Shown: one piece after another, positions 16,023 to 25,270 of the stretch
How the letters are laid out: each line of letters starts with the position of its first letter
Numbering within the stretch: position 1 is the stretch's first letter
Assembly: GCA_017547145.1 (NCBI GenBank)
Contig: JAFYQJ010000002.1
Coordinates: forward strand, 1 to 64,000
Length of the DNA: 64,000 nucleotides
Origin: Paludibacteraceae bacterium
GTDB taxonomy: Bacteria; Bacteroidota; Bacteroidia; Bacteroidales; Paludibacteraceae
Reading direction: 5' to 3'
The notes under the pieces: model-generated
The model's database searches: none
What the model was told of the DNA's origin: nothing
Seen by the model: the letters and a program-made list of their open reading frames with translations, nothing else
Made by a program: the position numbers and the translations under genes

Positions 16023-16642
16023 TGGATATAATATTAAAATATTTCCCAGATATAACTGAGCAACAAAAAGCACAATTTGGTGCGTTGTATGATTTGTATA
16101 TAGATTGGAATTCAAAGATTAATGTTATTTCTCGAAAAGACATTGAACATTTGTATGAACACCATGTTTTACATTCGTTAGGTATTGCAAAATTTATAAA
16201 TTTTAAACCTCAAACTACGATTATTGATGTTGGTACAGGTGGAGGTTTTCCTGCAATCCCATTGGCAATATTATTCCCGCAAGTAAAATTTCATTTAGTT
16301 GATTCGATAGGTAAAAAAATAAAAGTTGCAACTGAAATAGCAACTGAAATAGGATTACAAAATTGTGTGTTCTCTCATTCTCGCATCGAAGATATTAAAG
16401 AAAAATATGATTTTGTTGTAAGTAGAGCAGTAATGCCTTTACCAAATTTGGAACGGTTGTGTCGTAAAAATATAAAAAAGGAGCAAAAAAATGCTTTGCC
16501 TAATGGAATTGTTTGTTTAAAAGGAGGAATGCTTGACGAGGAATTAAAACCATTTAAGAATAAGGTTGAAGTTGTTAACTTAAGTGATTTTTTTGAAGGA
16601 GAATTTTTCGAAACAAAAAAAGTAATTTATTTGCCCTTTTAA
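16022..16642 (+). CDS. rsmG: 16S rRNA (guanine-527-N7)-methyltransferase
   Basis: SAM-dependent methylation of G527 in 16S rRNA. 206 residues. SAM-binding motif IIDVGTGGGFPAIPLAILFP (about 66-85), preceded by the family's WNSKINVISRKDIEHLYEHHVLHS and followed by FVVSRAVMPLPNLERLC. Overlaps the previous gene by one base and precedes the MBL gene by 2 bases. Start supported by the tight coupling. Confidence 0.95.
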   Translation: MDIILKYFPDITEQQKAQFGALYDLYIDWNSKINVISRKDIEHLYEHHVLHSLGIAKFINFKPQTTIIDVGTGGGFPAIPLAILFPQVKFHLVDSIGKKIKVATEIATEIGLQNCVFSHSRIEDIKEKYDFVVSRAVMPLPNLERLCRKNIKKEQKNALPNGIVCLKGGMLDEELKPFKNKVEVVNLSDFFEGEFFETKKVIYLPF

Positions 16643-16644
16643 TT

Positions 16645-17283
16645 ATGAAAATAAAAAGCTTTATATGTAATCCTTTTTGCGAAAACACATATGTATTGTA
16701 CGATGAGTTCTCGAAAGAAACTGCAATTATTGATTGTGGTTGTTATACTATGCAAGAAAAGCAGAGTTTGACTGATTTTATCGAGCAAAATTCATTAAAG
16801 GTGAAATATTTATTAAATACTCATCTACACTTGGATCACGTATTTGGTAATGTTTTTATTACAAGCAAATATGGAGTTTTGCCTTTCGCTCACCAAGCAG
16901 ACGAAATATTACTTGAAAATTTTGACCAACAATTGTCTTTTTTTGGTTTGAATGCTGTAGATGGAGTACAAGCATTAGGTGGATATTTGACTGAAGATGA
17001 TGTTTTGATTATTGGAGATGAAGAGTTGATTATTTTGCATATACCAGGGCATTCGTTAGGAAGTTTGTGTTTTTATTCACAAAAATCAAATGCAATATTT
17101 GTAGGCGATGTTCTTTTTAAAGAAAGTATTGGACGAACAGATTTGCAGGGTGGAAATTATACTCAATTGATAGAAGGAGTCACTAAAAAATTGTTTTCAT
17201 TGCCAGATGAAACCATTGTTTATTCAGGGCATGGCTCTATAACTCAAATTGGATACGAGAAACAAAATAATCCTTATCTTTAA
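16645..17283 (+). CDS. MBL-fold hydrolase, glyoxalase II-like
   Basis: 212 residues. Zn-binding HxHxDH in LLNTHLHLDHVFGN (His60, His62, Asp64, His65), then HIPGHSLGS, FVGDVLFKESIGRTD and YSGHGS. This set matches hydroxyacylglutathione hydrolase-like thioester hydrolases (YcbL type), lacking the C-terminal glutathione-binding extension of true GloB. Substrate unknown. Part of the long recN-nitroreductase run. Confidence 0.85.
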   Translation: MKIKSFICNPFCENTYVLYDEFSKETAIIDCGCYTMQEKQSLTDFIEQNSLKVKYLLNTHLHLDHVFGNVFITSKYGVLPFAHQADEILLENFDQQLSFFGLNAVDGVQALGGYLTEDDVLIIGDEELIILHIPGHSLGSLCFYSQKSNAIFVGDVLFKESIGRTDLQGGNYTQLIEGVTKKLFSLPDETIVYSGHGSITQIGYEKQNNPYL

Positions 17284-17302
17284 TCTTTATAATCAGATGT
17301 TT

Positions 17303-17899
17303 ATGAAAAAAATATTATTGTTAGTTGCTTTTCTTCCATTTTGTTTGAATGCTCAAAACATAAAACTTCCAGCTCCTGTGCGAGAGGGAGGAAAACCTTT
17401 GATGGAAGCATTGAATCATCGTTGCTCTTTGCGTTCGTTTGTCGGAAAAGAACTTTCGCCTCAAATGTTATCTAATCTTCTTTGGGCGGCTTTTGGTTAC
17501 AATCGTGCTGATAAACGAACAGCACCTTCGGCTTTGAACAAACAGAGTATCGAGATTTATGTTGCAACGCCACATGGTATTTATTTGTATGCACCAAAAC
17601 AAAACGAATTGCAATTAAAGGTTAAAGGTGATTATCGTAAGCAAACAGGTATGCAACCTTTTGTAGGGACAGCTTATATGGAACTTATTTATATTTCAAA
17701 AACAATTCCTGTAAATACGGAAATGCTTTACGCAGATTGTGGTTTTATTGCCCAAAATGTGTATTTGTTTTGTGCATCAGAAAAGTTGGGAACTGTTGTA
17801 AGGGGCTCTGTTCCAAAAGAAGAATTAGTAAAAATATTAGGATTGTCAAATAAAAATCAAATCCTTTTATGTCAAACAGTTGGATATAATAAAAACTAA
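17303..17899 (+). CDS. Exported nitroreductase-family flavoprotein
   Basis: 198 residues. The start MKKILLLVAFLPFCLNAQ gives a signal peptide; the upstream in-frame ATG lies inside the preceding MBL gene and is disfavoured. The mature chain has the nitroreductase fold opening (LMEALNHRCSLRSFVGKELSPQMLSNLLWAAFGYNR, with APSALNKQSIEIYV). Enzymes of this family reduce nitro compounds, quinones or act in tailoring chemistry with FMN. An exported version is common in Bacteroidales and its substrate is not known. Confidence 0.8.
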   Translation: MKKILLLVAFLPFCLNAQNIKLPAPVREGGKPLMEALNHRCSLRSFVGKELSPQMLSNLLWAAFGYNRADKRTAPSALNKQSIEIYVATPHGIYLYAPKQNELQLKVKGDYRKQTGMQPFVGTAYMELIYISKTIPVNTEMLYADCGFIAQNVYLFCASEKLGTVVRGSVPKEELVKILGLSNKNQILLCQTVGYNKN

Positions 17900-17911
17900 A
17901 TTTATAACATT

Positions 17912-19156
17912 ATGGCAATAATTAAACCATTTAAAGGAATTCGTCCACCCAAAAATTTAGTGGAACAAGTAGCATCACGTCCTTACGACGTGCTTAATTC
18001 GGAAGAAGCAAGGGCAGAGGCCGAAGGCAATGAAAAATCGTTGTATCACATTATCAAACCCGAAATAGATTTCCCAATTGGAACAGATGAACACGACGAA
18101 AAAGTTTATTCAAAAGCAGTTGAGAATTTCAAAAATTTCCAAAAACAAGGTTGGTTGGTGCAAGATGAAAAGGAAAACTACTACGTTTATGCGCAAACAA
18201 TGAACGGACGCACACAGTATGGACTTTGCGTTGGTGCGTACGTTGATGACTATATGACGGGAAAAATTAAGAAACACGAACTTACGCGTCGCGATAAAGA
18301 GGAAGATCGTATGAAACACGTTCGTGTAAACAATGCGAATGTAGAACCTGTGTTTTTTGCATATCCTCACAACGATGAGATTGATGCAATCGTGGCAGAG
18401 GTAGTAAAGGGCGAACCAGAATATAATTTTGTAGCACCAGATGGTTTTGGACATCATTTTTGGGTGATAGAGGATGAGGCAACAATAGCTCGCATTACTG
18501 AACTTTTTGCTCAAATGCCTGCAATGTATATTGCTGATGGTCATCATCGTAGTGCTGCTGCGGCTTTGGTTGGAAACGAAAAACGTTTGCAAAATCCAAA
18601 TCACAAAGGCGACGAAGAATATAATTACTTTTTGGCGGTTTGCTTCCCAGATAATCAGTTGAATATTATCGATTATAACCGAGTTGTAAAAGATTTGAAC
18701 GGACTTTCTGATGAGGAATTCTTGGCAAAATTGTCAGAAAATTTTGAGGTTGAAAAAATCGGTGCTGAGATTTATAAACCCGCAAAATTGCACAATTTCT
18801 CACTTTATTTGTCGGGCAATTGGTATTCTTTAACTGCAAAAGTTGGAACGTACAACGACAATGACCCTATTGGTGTGTTGGATGTAACTATTTCGTCGAA
18901 CTTGATTTTGGACGAAATTCTTGGAATTAAAGATTTGCGTAGCGATAAACGCATTGATTTTGTTGGAGGAATACGTGGTCTTGGCGAATTGAAACAACGT
19001 GTTGATAGTGGCGAAATGCGTGTGGCACTTGCACTTTATCCTGTATCAATGAAGCAACTTATCGATATTGCTGATAGTGGAAATATTATGCCTCCAAAAA
19101 CTACTTGGTTTGAACCAAAACTTCGTTCAGGATTGATTATTCACAGTTTAGAATAA
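17912..19156 (+). CDS. DUF1015-family protein
   Basis: 414 residues, cytosolic. Characteristic blocks: IIKPFKGIRPPKNLVEQVASRPYDVLNSEEARAEAEGN at the N-terminus, HELTRRDKEEDR, and MYIADGHHRSAAA near the middle with closely spaced His. The family is often found beside serine biosynthesis genes in Bacteroidota but has no firm function. Here it is followed, with a 1-base overlap (TAATG), by a flavin reductase. Confidence 0.88.
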   Translation: MAIIKPFKGIRPPKNLVEQVASRPYDVLNSEEARAEAEGNEKSLYHIIKPEIDFPIGTDEHDEKVYSKAVENFKNFQKQGWLVQDEKENYYVYAQTMNGRTQYGLCVGAYVDDYMTGKIKKHELTRRDKEEDRMKHVRVNNANVEPVFFAYPHNDEIDAIVAEVVKGEPEYNFVAPDGFGHHFWVIEDEATIARITELFAQMPAMYIADGHHRSAAAALVGNEKRLQNPNHKGDEEYNYFLAVCFPDNQLNIIDYNRVVKDLNGLSDEEFLAKLSENFEVEKIGAEIYKPAKLHNFSLYLSGNWYSLTAKVGTYNDNDPIGVLDVTISSNLILDEILGIKDLRSDKRIDFVGGIRGLGELKQRVDSGEMRVALALYPVSMKQLIDIADSGNIMPPKTTWFEPKLRSGLIIHSLE

Positions 19157-19737
19157 TGTATATGGAGAAGGAACGAATATCGTGGGCTCCGGGGACAATG
19201 ATTTATCCTTTACCTGCTATTTTAGTTTCATGTGGTGCTGATGAGAAAGAATATAATGCATTGACAGTTAGTTGGGTGGGGACTATTTGTTCCTCACCTG
19301 CTATGTGTTATATTTCGGTACGTCCAGAGCGTCATTCTTATGAAATAATAAAAAGAACGGGAGAGTTTGTTTTGAATTTGACAACAGAACAAATGGCTTT
19401 TGCTACAGATTGGTGTGGAGTTAAAAGTGGAAAAGATTTTAATAAATTCAAGGAAATGAATTTAACAATTGGTGCAGCAGAAAAGGTTAAAGCTCCTATT
19501 GTGTTAGAGTCTCCTATTAATATTGAATGTAAGGTGAAACAAATAATTCCACTGGGTACTCATGATATGTTTATAGCAGAAGTTGTAAATGTTTTGGTTG
19601 ACCCACAATATCTTGATAAGGAAACAAACGAATTCCGCCTTTCTGATGCAAAACTATTGGCTTATTCTCATGGGCATTACTATAAAATTGGAGAAGAATT
19701 AGGACGATTTGGCTGGAGTGTCCGAAAGAAGAAATAA
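19156..19737 (+). CDS. Flavin reductase-like, FMN-binding split barrel
   Basis: 193 residues. Matches the flavin reductase-like domain: PAILVSCGADEKEYNALTVSWVGTICSSPAMCYISVRPERHSYE, then FVLNLTTEQMAFATDWCGVKSGKDFNKF. Could reduce FMN with NAD(P)H for a partner oxygenase, or be a general flavoprotein. Its stop is two bases before dacB. The start ATG overlaps the previous stop; MYMEKERISW could also begin at the second ATG (19162). Confidence 0.85.
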   Translation: MYMEKERISWAPGTMIYPLPAILVSCGADEKEYNALTVSWVGTICSSPAMCYISVRPERHSYEIIKRTGEFVLNLTTEQMAFATDWCGVKSGKDFNKFKEMNLTIGAAEKVKAPIVLESPINIECKVKQIIPLGTHDMFIAEVVNVLVDPQYLDKETNEFRLSDAKLLAYSHGHYYKIGEELGRFGWSVRKKK

Positions 19738-19739
19738 CT

Positions 19740-21128
19740 ATGAAAAGTTTGTTAGCTGTTTTATTTGTATTTTTTTGTTCATTTGTTTTTTCTCAAGATT
19801 TGTTTTTTCAACAAGCTGGTTTTGAGTCTGCTTCTGTTGGTTATATTGTTTGTGATGTAGAAACAGGTGAAATTGTTTGTGAAAGAAATTCATCACAATC
19901 TTTAGTTCCAGCTTCTATAACAAAATTAATAACAACAGCAACAGCATTAGAATTATTAGGTGGAGATTTTCGTTTCGAAACAAAACTAGAGTATGATGGA
20001 GAGATATCTTCTAATGGAGTTTTAAACGGGAATTTGTATATCAAGGGTGGTGGCGATCCGACATTGGGATCTTACCGAATGGGGGACCCAAAATTTTTAG
20101 ATCGTTGGGTAGAAATTATTCAATCAAAAGGTATTAAACGTATTACAGGTAGTATTGTAGCAGATGCGTCGTTGTATGACACCGAAGGTGTTTCTCCAAA
20201 ATGGATATGGGAGGATATTGGAAATTATTATGCAGCAGGAGTTTATGCACTATCTGCTTATGATAATACTTGTCGTGTAACATTGTCGTCTGGTCGTGAA
20301 GGTACGACTCCAGAAGTGTTAAAGATAGAGCCACAAATAGAAGGATTTAGGTTAGAAAACTACTTAACGGTAAAAAATATTCGTTCGGACAGTGCTTATT
20401 TTTATGGAGCTCCATTAGATAATGTACGTTATTTATATGGTGCAGTGCCTGTTAATAAAGAACGTTTTATCATAAAAGGAGATATACCAAACCCACCATT
20501 ATTTGTAGCAACTGAATTTGCAAAAAAACTTGTTTCTAAAGGGATAGTTGTAGAAAAAAAGTCATTTGCAATATTCTCAACTACGGAAAAAATACGTAAG
20601 GTGTTGTATACCAACTATTCAAGAAAACTTACGGAAATTGTGAAAGAGATAAATCATCGAAGTAATAATTTATATGCTGAACATTTAATGAAGTATTTAG
20701 CTTTGAGAAATAACAAAAAAGCTACATTGAATGCTGCAATATATGTAACAGAAAAGCATTGGCGAGATAAAGGTATTGATACTGACGGATTGTTTTTATT
20801 TGATGGGTCAGGACTATCGCCCAAAAATGCCATTTCACCACAGTTTTTTGCTAAGTTGTTGTGTCAAATGTCAAAAAGTAAAGAATACGATAATTTTTAT
20901 ATGTCGTTACCTATAGCAGGAAAGTCGGGTACGGTTTCTTCGTTTCTTTTAGGGTCTTCATTGGCAGGTGGTGTGCATTTAAAAAGTGGAAGTTTTGGAC
21001 AAGTACAATGTTATGCTGGTTATTTGTCTAAAAAATATGCTTTTGCCGTTATGGTAAATAATTTTTATTGTTCCCGAAGAAAAGTTCTGCGTGAAATCGA
21101 ATATTTTTTAGAACAAGCGGTTTTGTAA
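19740..21128 (+). CDS. dacB: D-alanyl-D-alanine carboxypeptidase/endopeptidase (PBP4, S13)
   Basis: Periplasmic peptidoglycan hydrolase that trims pentapeptides and cuts cross-bridges. 462 residues. Signal peptide to about residue 19 (FVFSQ). The active-site triad motifs are all present: SITK (Ser59-Lys62), SNN (308-310) and KSG (414-416). The inserted domain between the first two motifs, typical of S13 enzymes, is retained. Its last base overlaps the first of birA. Confidence 0.93.
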   Translation: MKSLLAVLFVFFCSFVFSQDLFFQQAGFESASVGYIVCDVETGEIVCERNSSQSLVPASITKLITTATALELLGGDFRFETKLEYDGEISSNGVLNGNLYIKGGGDPTLGSYRMGDPKFLDRWVEIIQSKGIKRITGSIVADASLYDTEGVSPKWIWEDIGNYYAAGVYALSAYDNTCRVTLSSGREGTTPEVLKIEPQIEGFRLENYLTVKNIRSDSAYFYGAPLDNVRYLYGAVPVNKERFIIKGDIPNPPLFVATEFAKKLVSKGIVVEKKSFAIFSTTEKIRKVLYTNYSRKLTEIVKEINHRSNNLYAEHLMKYLALRNNKKATLNAAIYVTEKHWRDKGIDTDGLFLFDGSGLSPKNAISPQFFAKLLCQMSKSKEYDNFYMSLPIAGKSGTVSSFLLGSSLAGGVHLKSGSFGQVQCYAGYLSKKYAFAVMVNNFYCSRRKVLREIEYFLEQAVL

Positions 21129-21874
21129 TGAAGTATTCTCTCATATTTTTCGATGAATTGAAATCTACCAACTATTTTTTATCGGAAAAATTAAAAGTTG
21201 ATAATTCAATTGGTGAAGGATTAGTTATTTGTGCTGATTATCAAACTCAAGGTAGGGGGCAGGCTACTAATAGTTGGGAATCAGAGCGAGGAAAAAATCT
21301 TTTGTTTAGTTTGTTGTTAAGGCCAATAAATATTTTCGCTTCAGAGCAATTTCTTATTTCTCAGATAGTTGCGTTGAGTATAAAAGACGTATTAGAAACA
21401 TTTCTTGGACAACAAATTTCGATAAAATGGCCAAATGATATTTATTTTCAGGAGAAAAAAATAGCAGGAATTCTTATCAAAAATACATTGTGCGGAAGTA
21501 CTATAAAAGAATCAATTGTAGGTGTTGGTTTAAATGTTAATCAAGAGATTTTTGTGAGTGATGCTCCAAATCCTATATCTATGAAGTTGATTGCTCAAAA
21601 GGAGTTTGATAGGCGACTTGTTTTGGAAAAAATATTGCAACGTTTTGAGTTTTATTATAAAGATTTAAAGGAGCAAAAACGTTTGAAAATTGCCGAAATG
21701 TATAAAGATTCACTTTATAGAAAAACTGGGTTTCATCTTTTTGAAAATGACGAAAAAGGATGTTTTCTGGGGAAAATTTATGATGTTTTACCAACGGGAC
21801 AATTGGTTCTCGTTCAAAAGGATAATGGTCAAAAGATGATTTTTTCTTTTAAGGAAATCCGTTTTTGTACCTAA
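21128..21874 (+). CDS. birA: Biotin-[acetyl-CoA-carboxylase] ligase
   Basis: Adenylates biotin and transfers it to biotin carboxyl carrier proteins. 248 residues, without the N-terminal helix-turn-helix of repressor-type BirA. Motifs: DYQTQGRGQATNSWESERGKN (biotin loop), KWPNDIYFQEKKIAGILI (catalytic lysine region) and a C-terminal SH3-like segment. Convergent with mtnN, 3-base gap. Confidence 0.93.
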   Translation: MKYSLIFFDELKSTNYFLSEKLKVDNSIGEGLVICADYQTQGRGQATNSWESERGKNLLFSLLLRPINIFASEQFLISQIVALSIKDVLETFLGQQISIKWPNDIYFQEKKIAGILIKNTLCGSTIKESIVGVGLNVNQEIFVSDAPNPISMKLIAQKEFDRRLVLEKILQRFEFYYKDLKEQKRLKIAEMYKDSLYRKTGFHLFENDEKGCFLGKIYDVLPTGQLVLVQKDNGQKMIFSFKEIRFCT

Positions 21875-21877
21875 ATT

Positions 21878-22633
21878 CTATTCTAGAAGTTTAACGTATT
21901 CTTTCATTATGAAAAAACTATATTTTGCTGCTAGTTTTTCTGAAAAATAGAGTGCATTTTTTGCATCAATTCCAAAATTTTCGTTAGCTGTATCTGATAT
22001 TGAGCGAATAACAATAAAAGGTACGCTAAAGTCGAAGCACACTTGTGCAACGGCAGCTCCTTCCATTTCAACACATAAAACTGATGGTAGATTTTTATTA
22101 ATATTGGCTTTGCGTTGAGCACCAGATACAAATAAATCGCCACTAGCTATATCGCCCAAGTACATCGATGGTGCATTTATTTGATGCTCAGCCAATTCTT
22201 TTCTAAATTCTTTTGAGTTTTTTAGAAAATTGTGTACGGCGTTTGTTGCAAATTCTACTTCGTTTTGTGGTGCAACTATCGAAGTTTTACCAGTGAGTGG
22301 AATTTCGTATCGTTTTAGAAGTGGGCGAGCATCCATGTCATGTTGAAAATAGCGTTGCCCAATCACAATGTCTCCTAATTTTAAATCAGGAACAACAGCT
22401 CCTGCAATACCAGTAAAAATAATCTTGTCTACTTTGAAATCTTGAATTAGGATTGTTGCTGTAATGGCAGCTGCAACTTTGCCCCAGCGAGAAAAAACAA
22501 CAACTACTTCTTTACCAAAAAACAAGCCTTCGTAAAAAATACGATTACTCGTTTCTGTTATTTTTTTTTGTTCGATGTGAGTTATAATGCCTTCTACTTC
22601 TTCGTGCATGGCACCCATAATTCCTAATTTCAT
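21878..22633 (-). CDS. mtnN: 5'-methylthioadenosine/S-adenosylhomocysteine nucleosidase
   Basis: Removes adenine from MTA and SAH, recycling SAM by-products. 251 residues. Start MKLGIMGAMHEEVEGI is the classic Pfs opening. Catalytic and binding segments: IIFTGIAGAV, the glutamate-containing VLCVEMEGAAVAQVC and the active-site aspartate in RSISDTANEN. A TATATTTG -7 box lies upstream on the minus strand (22659-22666). Slightly longer than the 230-residue norm because of an insertion near residues 110-145. Confidence 0.93.
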   Translation of the reverse strand: MKLGIMGAMHEEVEGIITHIEQKKITETSNRIFYEGLFFGKEVVVVFSRWGKVAAAITATILIQDFKVDKIIFTGIAGAVVPDLKLGDIVIGQRYFQHDMDARPLLKRYEIPLTGKTSIVAPQNEVEFATNAVHNFLKNSKEFRKELAEHQINAPSMYLGDIASGDLFVSGAQRKANINKNLPSVLCVEMEGAAVAQVCFDFSVPFIVIRSISDTANENFGIDAKNALYFSEKLAAKYSFFIMKEYVKLLE

Positions 22634-22658
22634 AGCTTTTTCTTTAAGATTATTAAAA

Positions 22659-22666
22659 CAAATATA
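22659..22666 (-). promoter_or_regulatory. -7 box for mtnN
   Basis: Minus-strand TATATTTG, exact TAnnTTTG, 25 bases upstream of the ATG. No -33 TTG at proper spacing. Confidence 0.5.
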
Positions 22667-22736
22667 TAAAAACGTGAGTAAAAATAATAATTTATAGATT
22701 AAAAATAAGAATATTTATTAGAATGAAGTACGAAAG

Positions 22737-23594
22737 TTAAGGAACTCTTTTTCTATACTCCTTCGGAGTCATTCCAGTTTCTCGACGGAAGAAGCGAGAG
22801 AAAAGTGTTGCTTCGTTGAAGCCTAGTTGAAAAGCAATTTCGCTGTTGCTCAAGTCGGAGTGTTTCAGTAGAACTTTTGCTTGTAAAATAGTACGTTCAT
22901 TGAGCCACTGCATTACGGTTTGTCCGCTTTGCTGACGAACAACTGCGGAAAGGTGATTGGGAGTAAGTAGTAGTTGCTTGGCGTAAAATTTTACATTACG
23001 TTGAGTAGCTCCAAATTTTGCTACAAGGTCAAGAAACCTCTGCATGATTTGTTCGCTACGCGATAGTTGTTGTGTAGATTGTTTGTCGGATTGTTGCTGA
23101 ATATATTTAAGGTCGTTGAACAATGCAGATTGCAGATATTCTACTGTTTGCATAGAGAAATTCTCTTTGTGGAGAACTTCCCAAATCAAGTCCATGTAGC
23201 GTCCAACTCGTTCAAAATCGTTAGTAGACAATCGCAGTTGTGTGCTACGTGGAAAAGAAATAGGCAAGTGTTTGAATGAAAAAGCTTGCACATTGAAATC
23301 AGCGGATACATCTGTGATTTCGATATATGTGTTTTCCGTAATGATAAAAACATCTCCTTTTTGCAGGTTGTAAGGTAAAAGATTGATGCGAAAAGTAGCA
23401 GTGCCAGACAGCACACGAGTCAAACGTCCCACTTCTACATATTGTGGGGAGTTAACTTTGTCCAACATAGATTGTTTAACCGCAGAGAGCATATTGCGGA
23501 AGAAAACAAATTCATTTGAAATAAATGCTTCAGAATTGCTTTTAACAAATCCATTGAGCATGTCAGGATGGAGTATGTTGCTTTTTGTTTTCAT
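22737..23594 (-). CDS. AraC-family transcriptional regulator
   Basis: 285 residues. The N-terminal 150 residues look like a cupin-type sensing domain (TATFRINLLPYNLQKGDVFIITENTYIEI). The last 95 hold two helix-turn-helix motifs: FYAKQLLLTPNHLSAVVRQQSGQTVMQWLNERTILQAKVLLKHSDLSNSEIAFQLGFNEATLFSRFFRRETGMTPKEYRK in outline. Its start is 158 bases from the divergently transcribed HXXEE pair, the usual arrangement for a local activator. The ligand is unknown. Confidence 0.9.
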   Translation of the reverse strand: MKTKSNILHPDMLNGFVKSNSEAFISNEFVFFRNMLSAVKQSMLDKVNSPQYVEVGRLTRVLSGTATFRINLLPYNLQKGDVFIITENTYIEITDVSADFNVQAFSFKHLPISFPRSTQLRLSTNDFERVGRYMDLIWEVLHKENFSMQTVEYLQSALFNDLKYIQQQSDKQSTQQLSRSEQIMQRFLDLVAKFGATQRNVKFYAKQLLLTPNHLSAVVRQQSGQTVMQWLNERTILQAKVLLKHSDLSNSEIAFQLGFNEATLFSRFFRRETGMTPKEYRKRVP

Positions 23595-23752
23595 AATCGG
23601 TGCAAAAGTGCTGTAAAATCGTGATATTTACAAATGAAAGATTAAATTTCGTTGGATTTGTATATTCTTTCGTTGAAATGGTTAATTTTTTATAGACGAA
23701 AAAACGTAATCTTGCAAATAGGAAATTTTAACTATTTTAAAAATTTAAAGAT

Positions 23753-24373
23753 ATGAGAAAGTTAGGTTTATTTTTATTGAAAAACAACATTCATTTGATG
23801 ACGTTCATTTTTATAGCATGGGCTGTTTGGGCAGGTTTCAATTGGGCAGAACTTGTATTGGTTCAGAAACTTGTTTTGGGTTTATATGCATGGCTGATTA
23901 TACATGAGTATGAAGAGAGTTATAAAGATCGTTTTGTGGATTTAATACTTGGTCGGGTAATGGGTATTGATCATCGAACACTTATTCCCGGAACAGCACA
24001 CTTGGCACAGGCATTATATATTACAATTGTTTTTTCGTTGGCAATCGTATTTCCAAATCAATTATGGATGTGTTTTAGTTTGATTGTTCTTTGCATTTTT
24101 GAAGGATTTGTTCATAGTTGGGGTATATTCATGTTTCGTTTGAAAGGTGTTTCTCCGGGTTGGTGGACTGCGATTGGAATGGCCGCTTATGCCATTTGGG
24201 CAATTATACAGATTAACCAAAATATTGAATATAGCGGTATTCAATGGCTTTGGGGTGTGTTGTATTTCTTGGGAAGTTTCCTCATTTTAGAGGTTATGGT
24301 TCAACTGTTTATTGGCAATTCGCCAAGTAGAATGATAAATGCTTTCAAAGCATTCATTAAACAACGTTTCTAA
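23753..24373 (+). CDS. HXXEE-domain membrane protein, first copy
   Basis: 206 residues with about six hydrophobic segments. The HXXEE signature is His51-Glu-Tyr-Glu54-Glu55 in AWLIIHEYEESYKDRF, inside or at the edge of the second membrane segment. HXXEE proteins are membrane proteins of unknown function; the conserved His and Glu residues suggest a metal-binding or catalytic site. Followed 14 bases later by a second HXXEE-type gene. A near-consensus TAATCTTG (23708-23715) is a possible -7 box. Confidence 0.8.
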   Translation: MRKLGLFLLKNNIHLMTFIFIAWAVWAGFNWAELVLVQKLVLGLYAWLIIHEYEESYKDRFVDLILGRVMGIDHRTLIPGTAHLAQALYITIVFSLAIVFPNQLWMCFSLIVLCIFEGFVHSWGIFMFRLKGVSPGWWTAIGMAAYAIWAIIQINQNIEYSGIQWLWGVLYFLGSFLILEVMVQLFIGNSPSRMINAFKAFIKQRF

Positions 24374-24387
24374 AAATTTTTATCACT

Positions 24388-25125
24388 ATGAATTATCACG
24401 AATTAATTTCAAAAGGTCTTACTTGTGAGCCTTACAGTATGTTCTTTCATGTATGGCCATGGATAGGGCTTGGAGCGGCAATTGTTCTGCTTATTCTTAT
24501 TTTCTGTACGGACTTTTTGCGTTCGGACAAGAGTAAATCTCGTTTCTTCGACCCAGTTTCACTAGCATGGATGGGAGCGGTTATTTATATGCTACATAAC
24601 GTGGAGGAATACGGAGTTGATATGTATGGAAATGCTCAAGCTTTTACTACTTTGATGTATCAACTTTTAGGTGTGCGTATTGGTGAGGCCGCATTCTTAT
24701 GTTGTAATCTTGGTTTGGTATGGGTGGCAGGTCCGTTGATAGCTGTTATGGCAAAAAAAGGTTATCATCGTGCTGCAGCTGGTATGGCATTTATTGAACT
24801 TGTAAATGGCACGATGCATATTGTTCAAGCAATTAATCTTGGTTGTTACAATCCGGGATTGCTGAATGCTATATTGTTCTGTTATCCGATGGGAATATGG
24901 ACTTTGTATGTGTTGTATGGAAGGAAAAATTTTCCGAAAATAGATATGTTGTGGATGTTTCTAGCGGCATTGTTTGCTCACGTTTTATTGATATTGGGTA
25001 TAGTTGTGGCAACTAAAATTGGCATACCTAGTTGGGAACAAGGCTTAGTTATGGTAGTGGATAATGCCTGCCTTGTTTTATTCTGTTGGCTTGTTGGGAG
25101 AAAAAATAAATTTGTAAAAGGATAG
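24388..25125 (+). CDS. HXXEE-domain membrane protein, second copy
   Basis: 245 residues, about seven hydrophobic segments. His70-Asn-Val-Glu73-Glu74 in VIYMLHNVEEYGVDMYG is the HXXEE motif; a further intramembrane His sits in NGTMHIVQAIN. Sequence otherwise diverged from the first copy, so this looks like a paired heteromeric system rather than a recent duplication. Terminator follows. Confidence 0.78.
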   Translation: MNYHELISKGLTCEPYSMFFHVWPWIGLGAAIVLLILIFCTDFLRSDKSKSRFFDPVSLAWMGAVIYMLHNVEEYGVDMYGNAQAFTTLMYQLLGVRIGEAAFLCCNLGLVWVAGPLIAVMAKKGYHRAAAGMAFIELVNGTMHIVQAINLGCYNPGLLNAILFCYPMGIWTLYVLYGRKNFPKIDMLWMFLAALFAHVLLILGIVVATKIGIPSWEQGLVMVVDNACLVLFCWLVGRKNKFVKG

Positions 25126-25149
25126 AAATTAATTCTTTAATTATGTATG

Positions 25150-25186
25150 AGCGATTGCCTATGTTTAGGGAGTCGCTTTTTTTTTG
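25150..25186 (+). terminator. Terminator after the HXXEE pair
   Basis: AGCGA (25150-25154) pairs with TCGCT (25173-25177), with inner TGCCTA/TAGGGA pairing, followed by nine T. Confidence 0.85.
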
Positions 25187-25200
25187 TGGCGATAATATTA

Positions 25201-25232
25201 TTTGTTTTTCTAATAAATTAGACTTACTTTTG
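25201..25232 (+). promoter_or_regulatory. Complete Bacteroidetes promoter for the activase operon
   Basis: TTTG (25201-25204), 20-base spacer, TACTTTTG (25225-25232). Both boxes and the spacing match the sigma-ABfr consensus. Predicted transcription start is about 32 bases before ATG 25271. Confidence 0.82.
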
Positions 25233-25270
25233 CGTTTGACAATAGTGTCAGTTTTTTTTAAGAGAAATTT

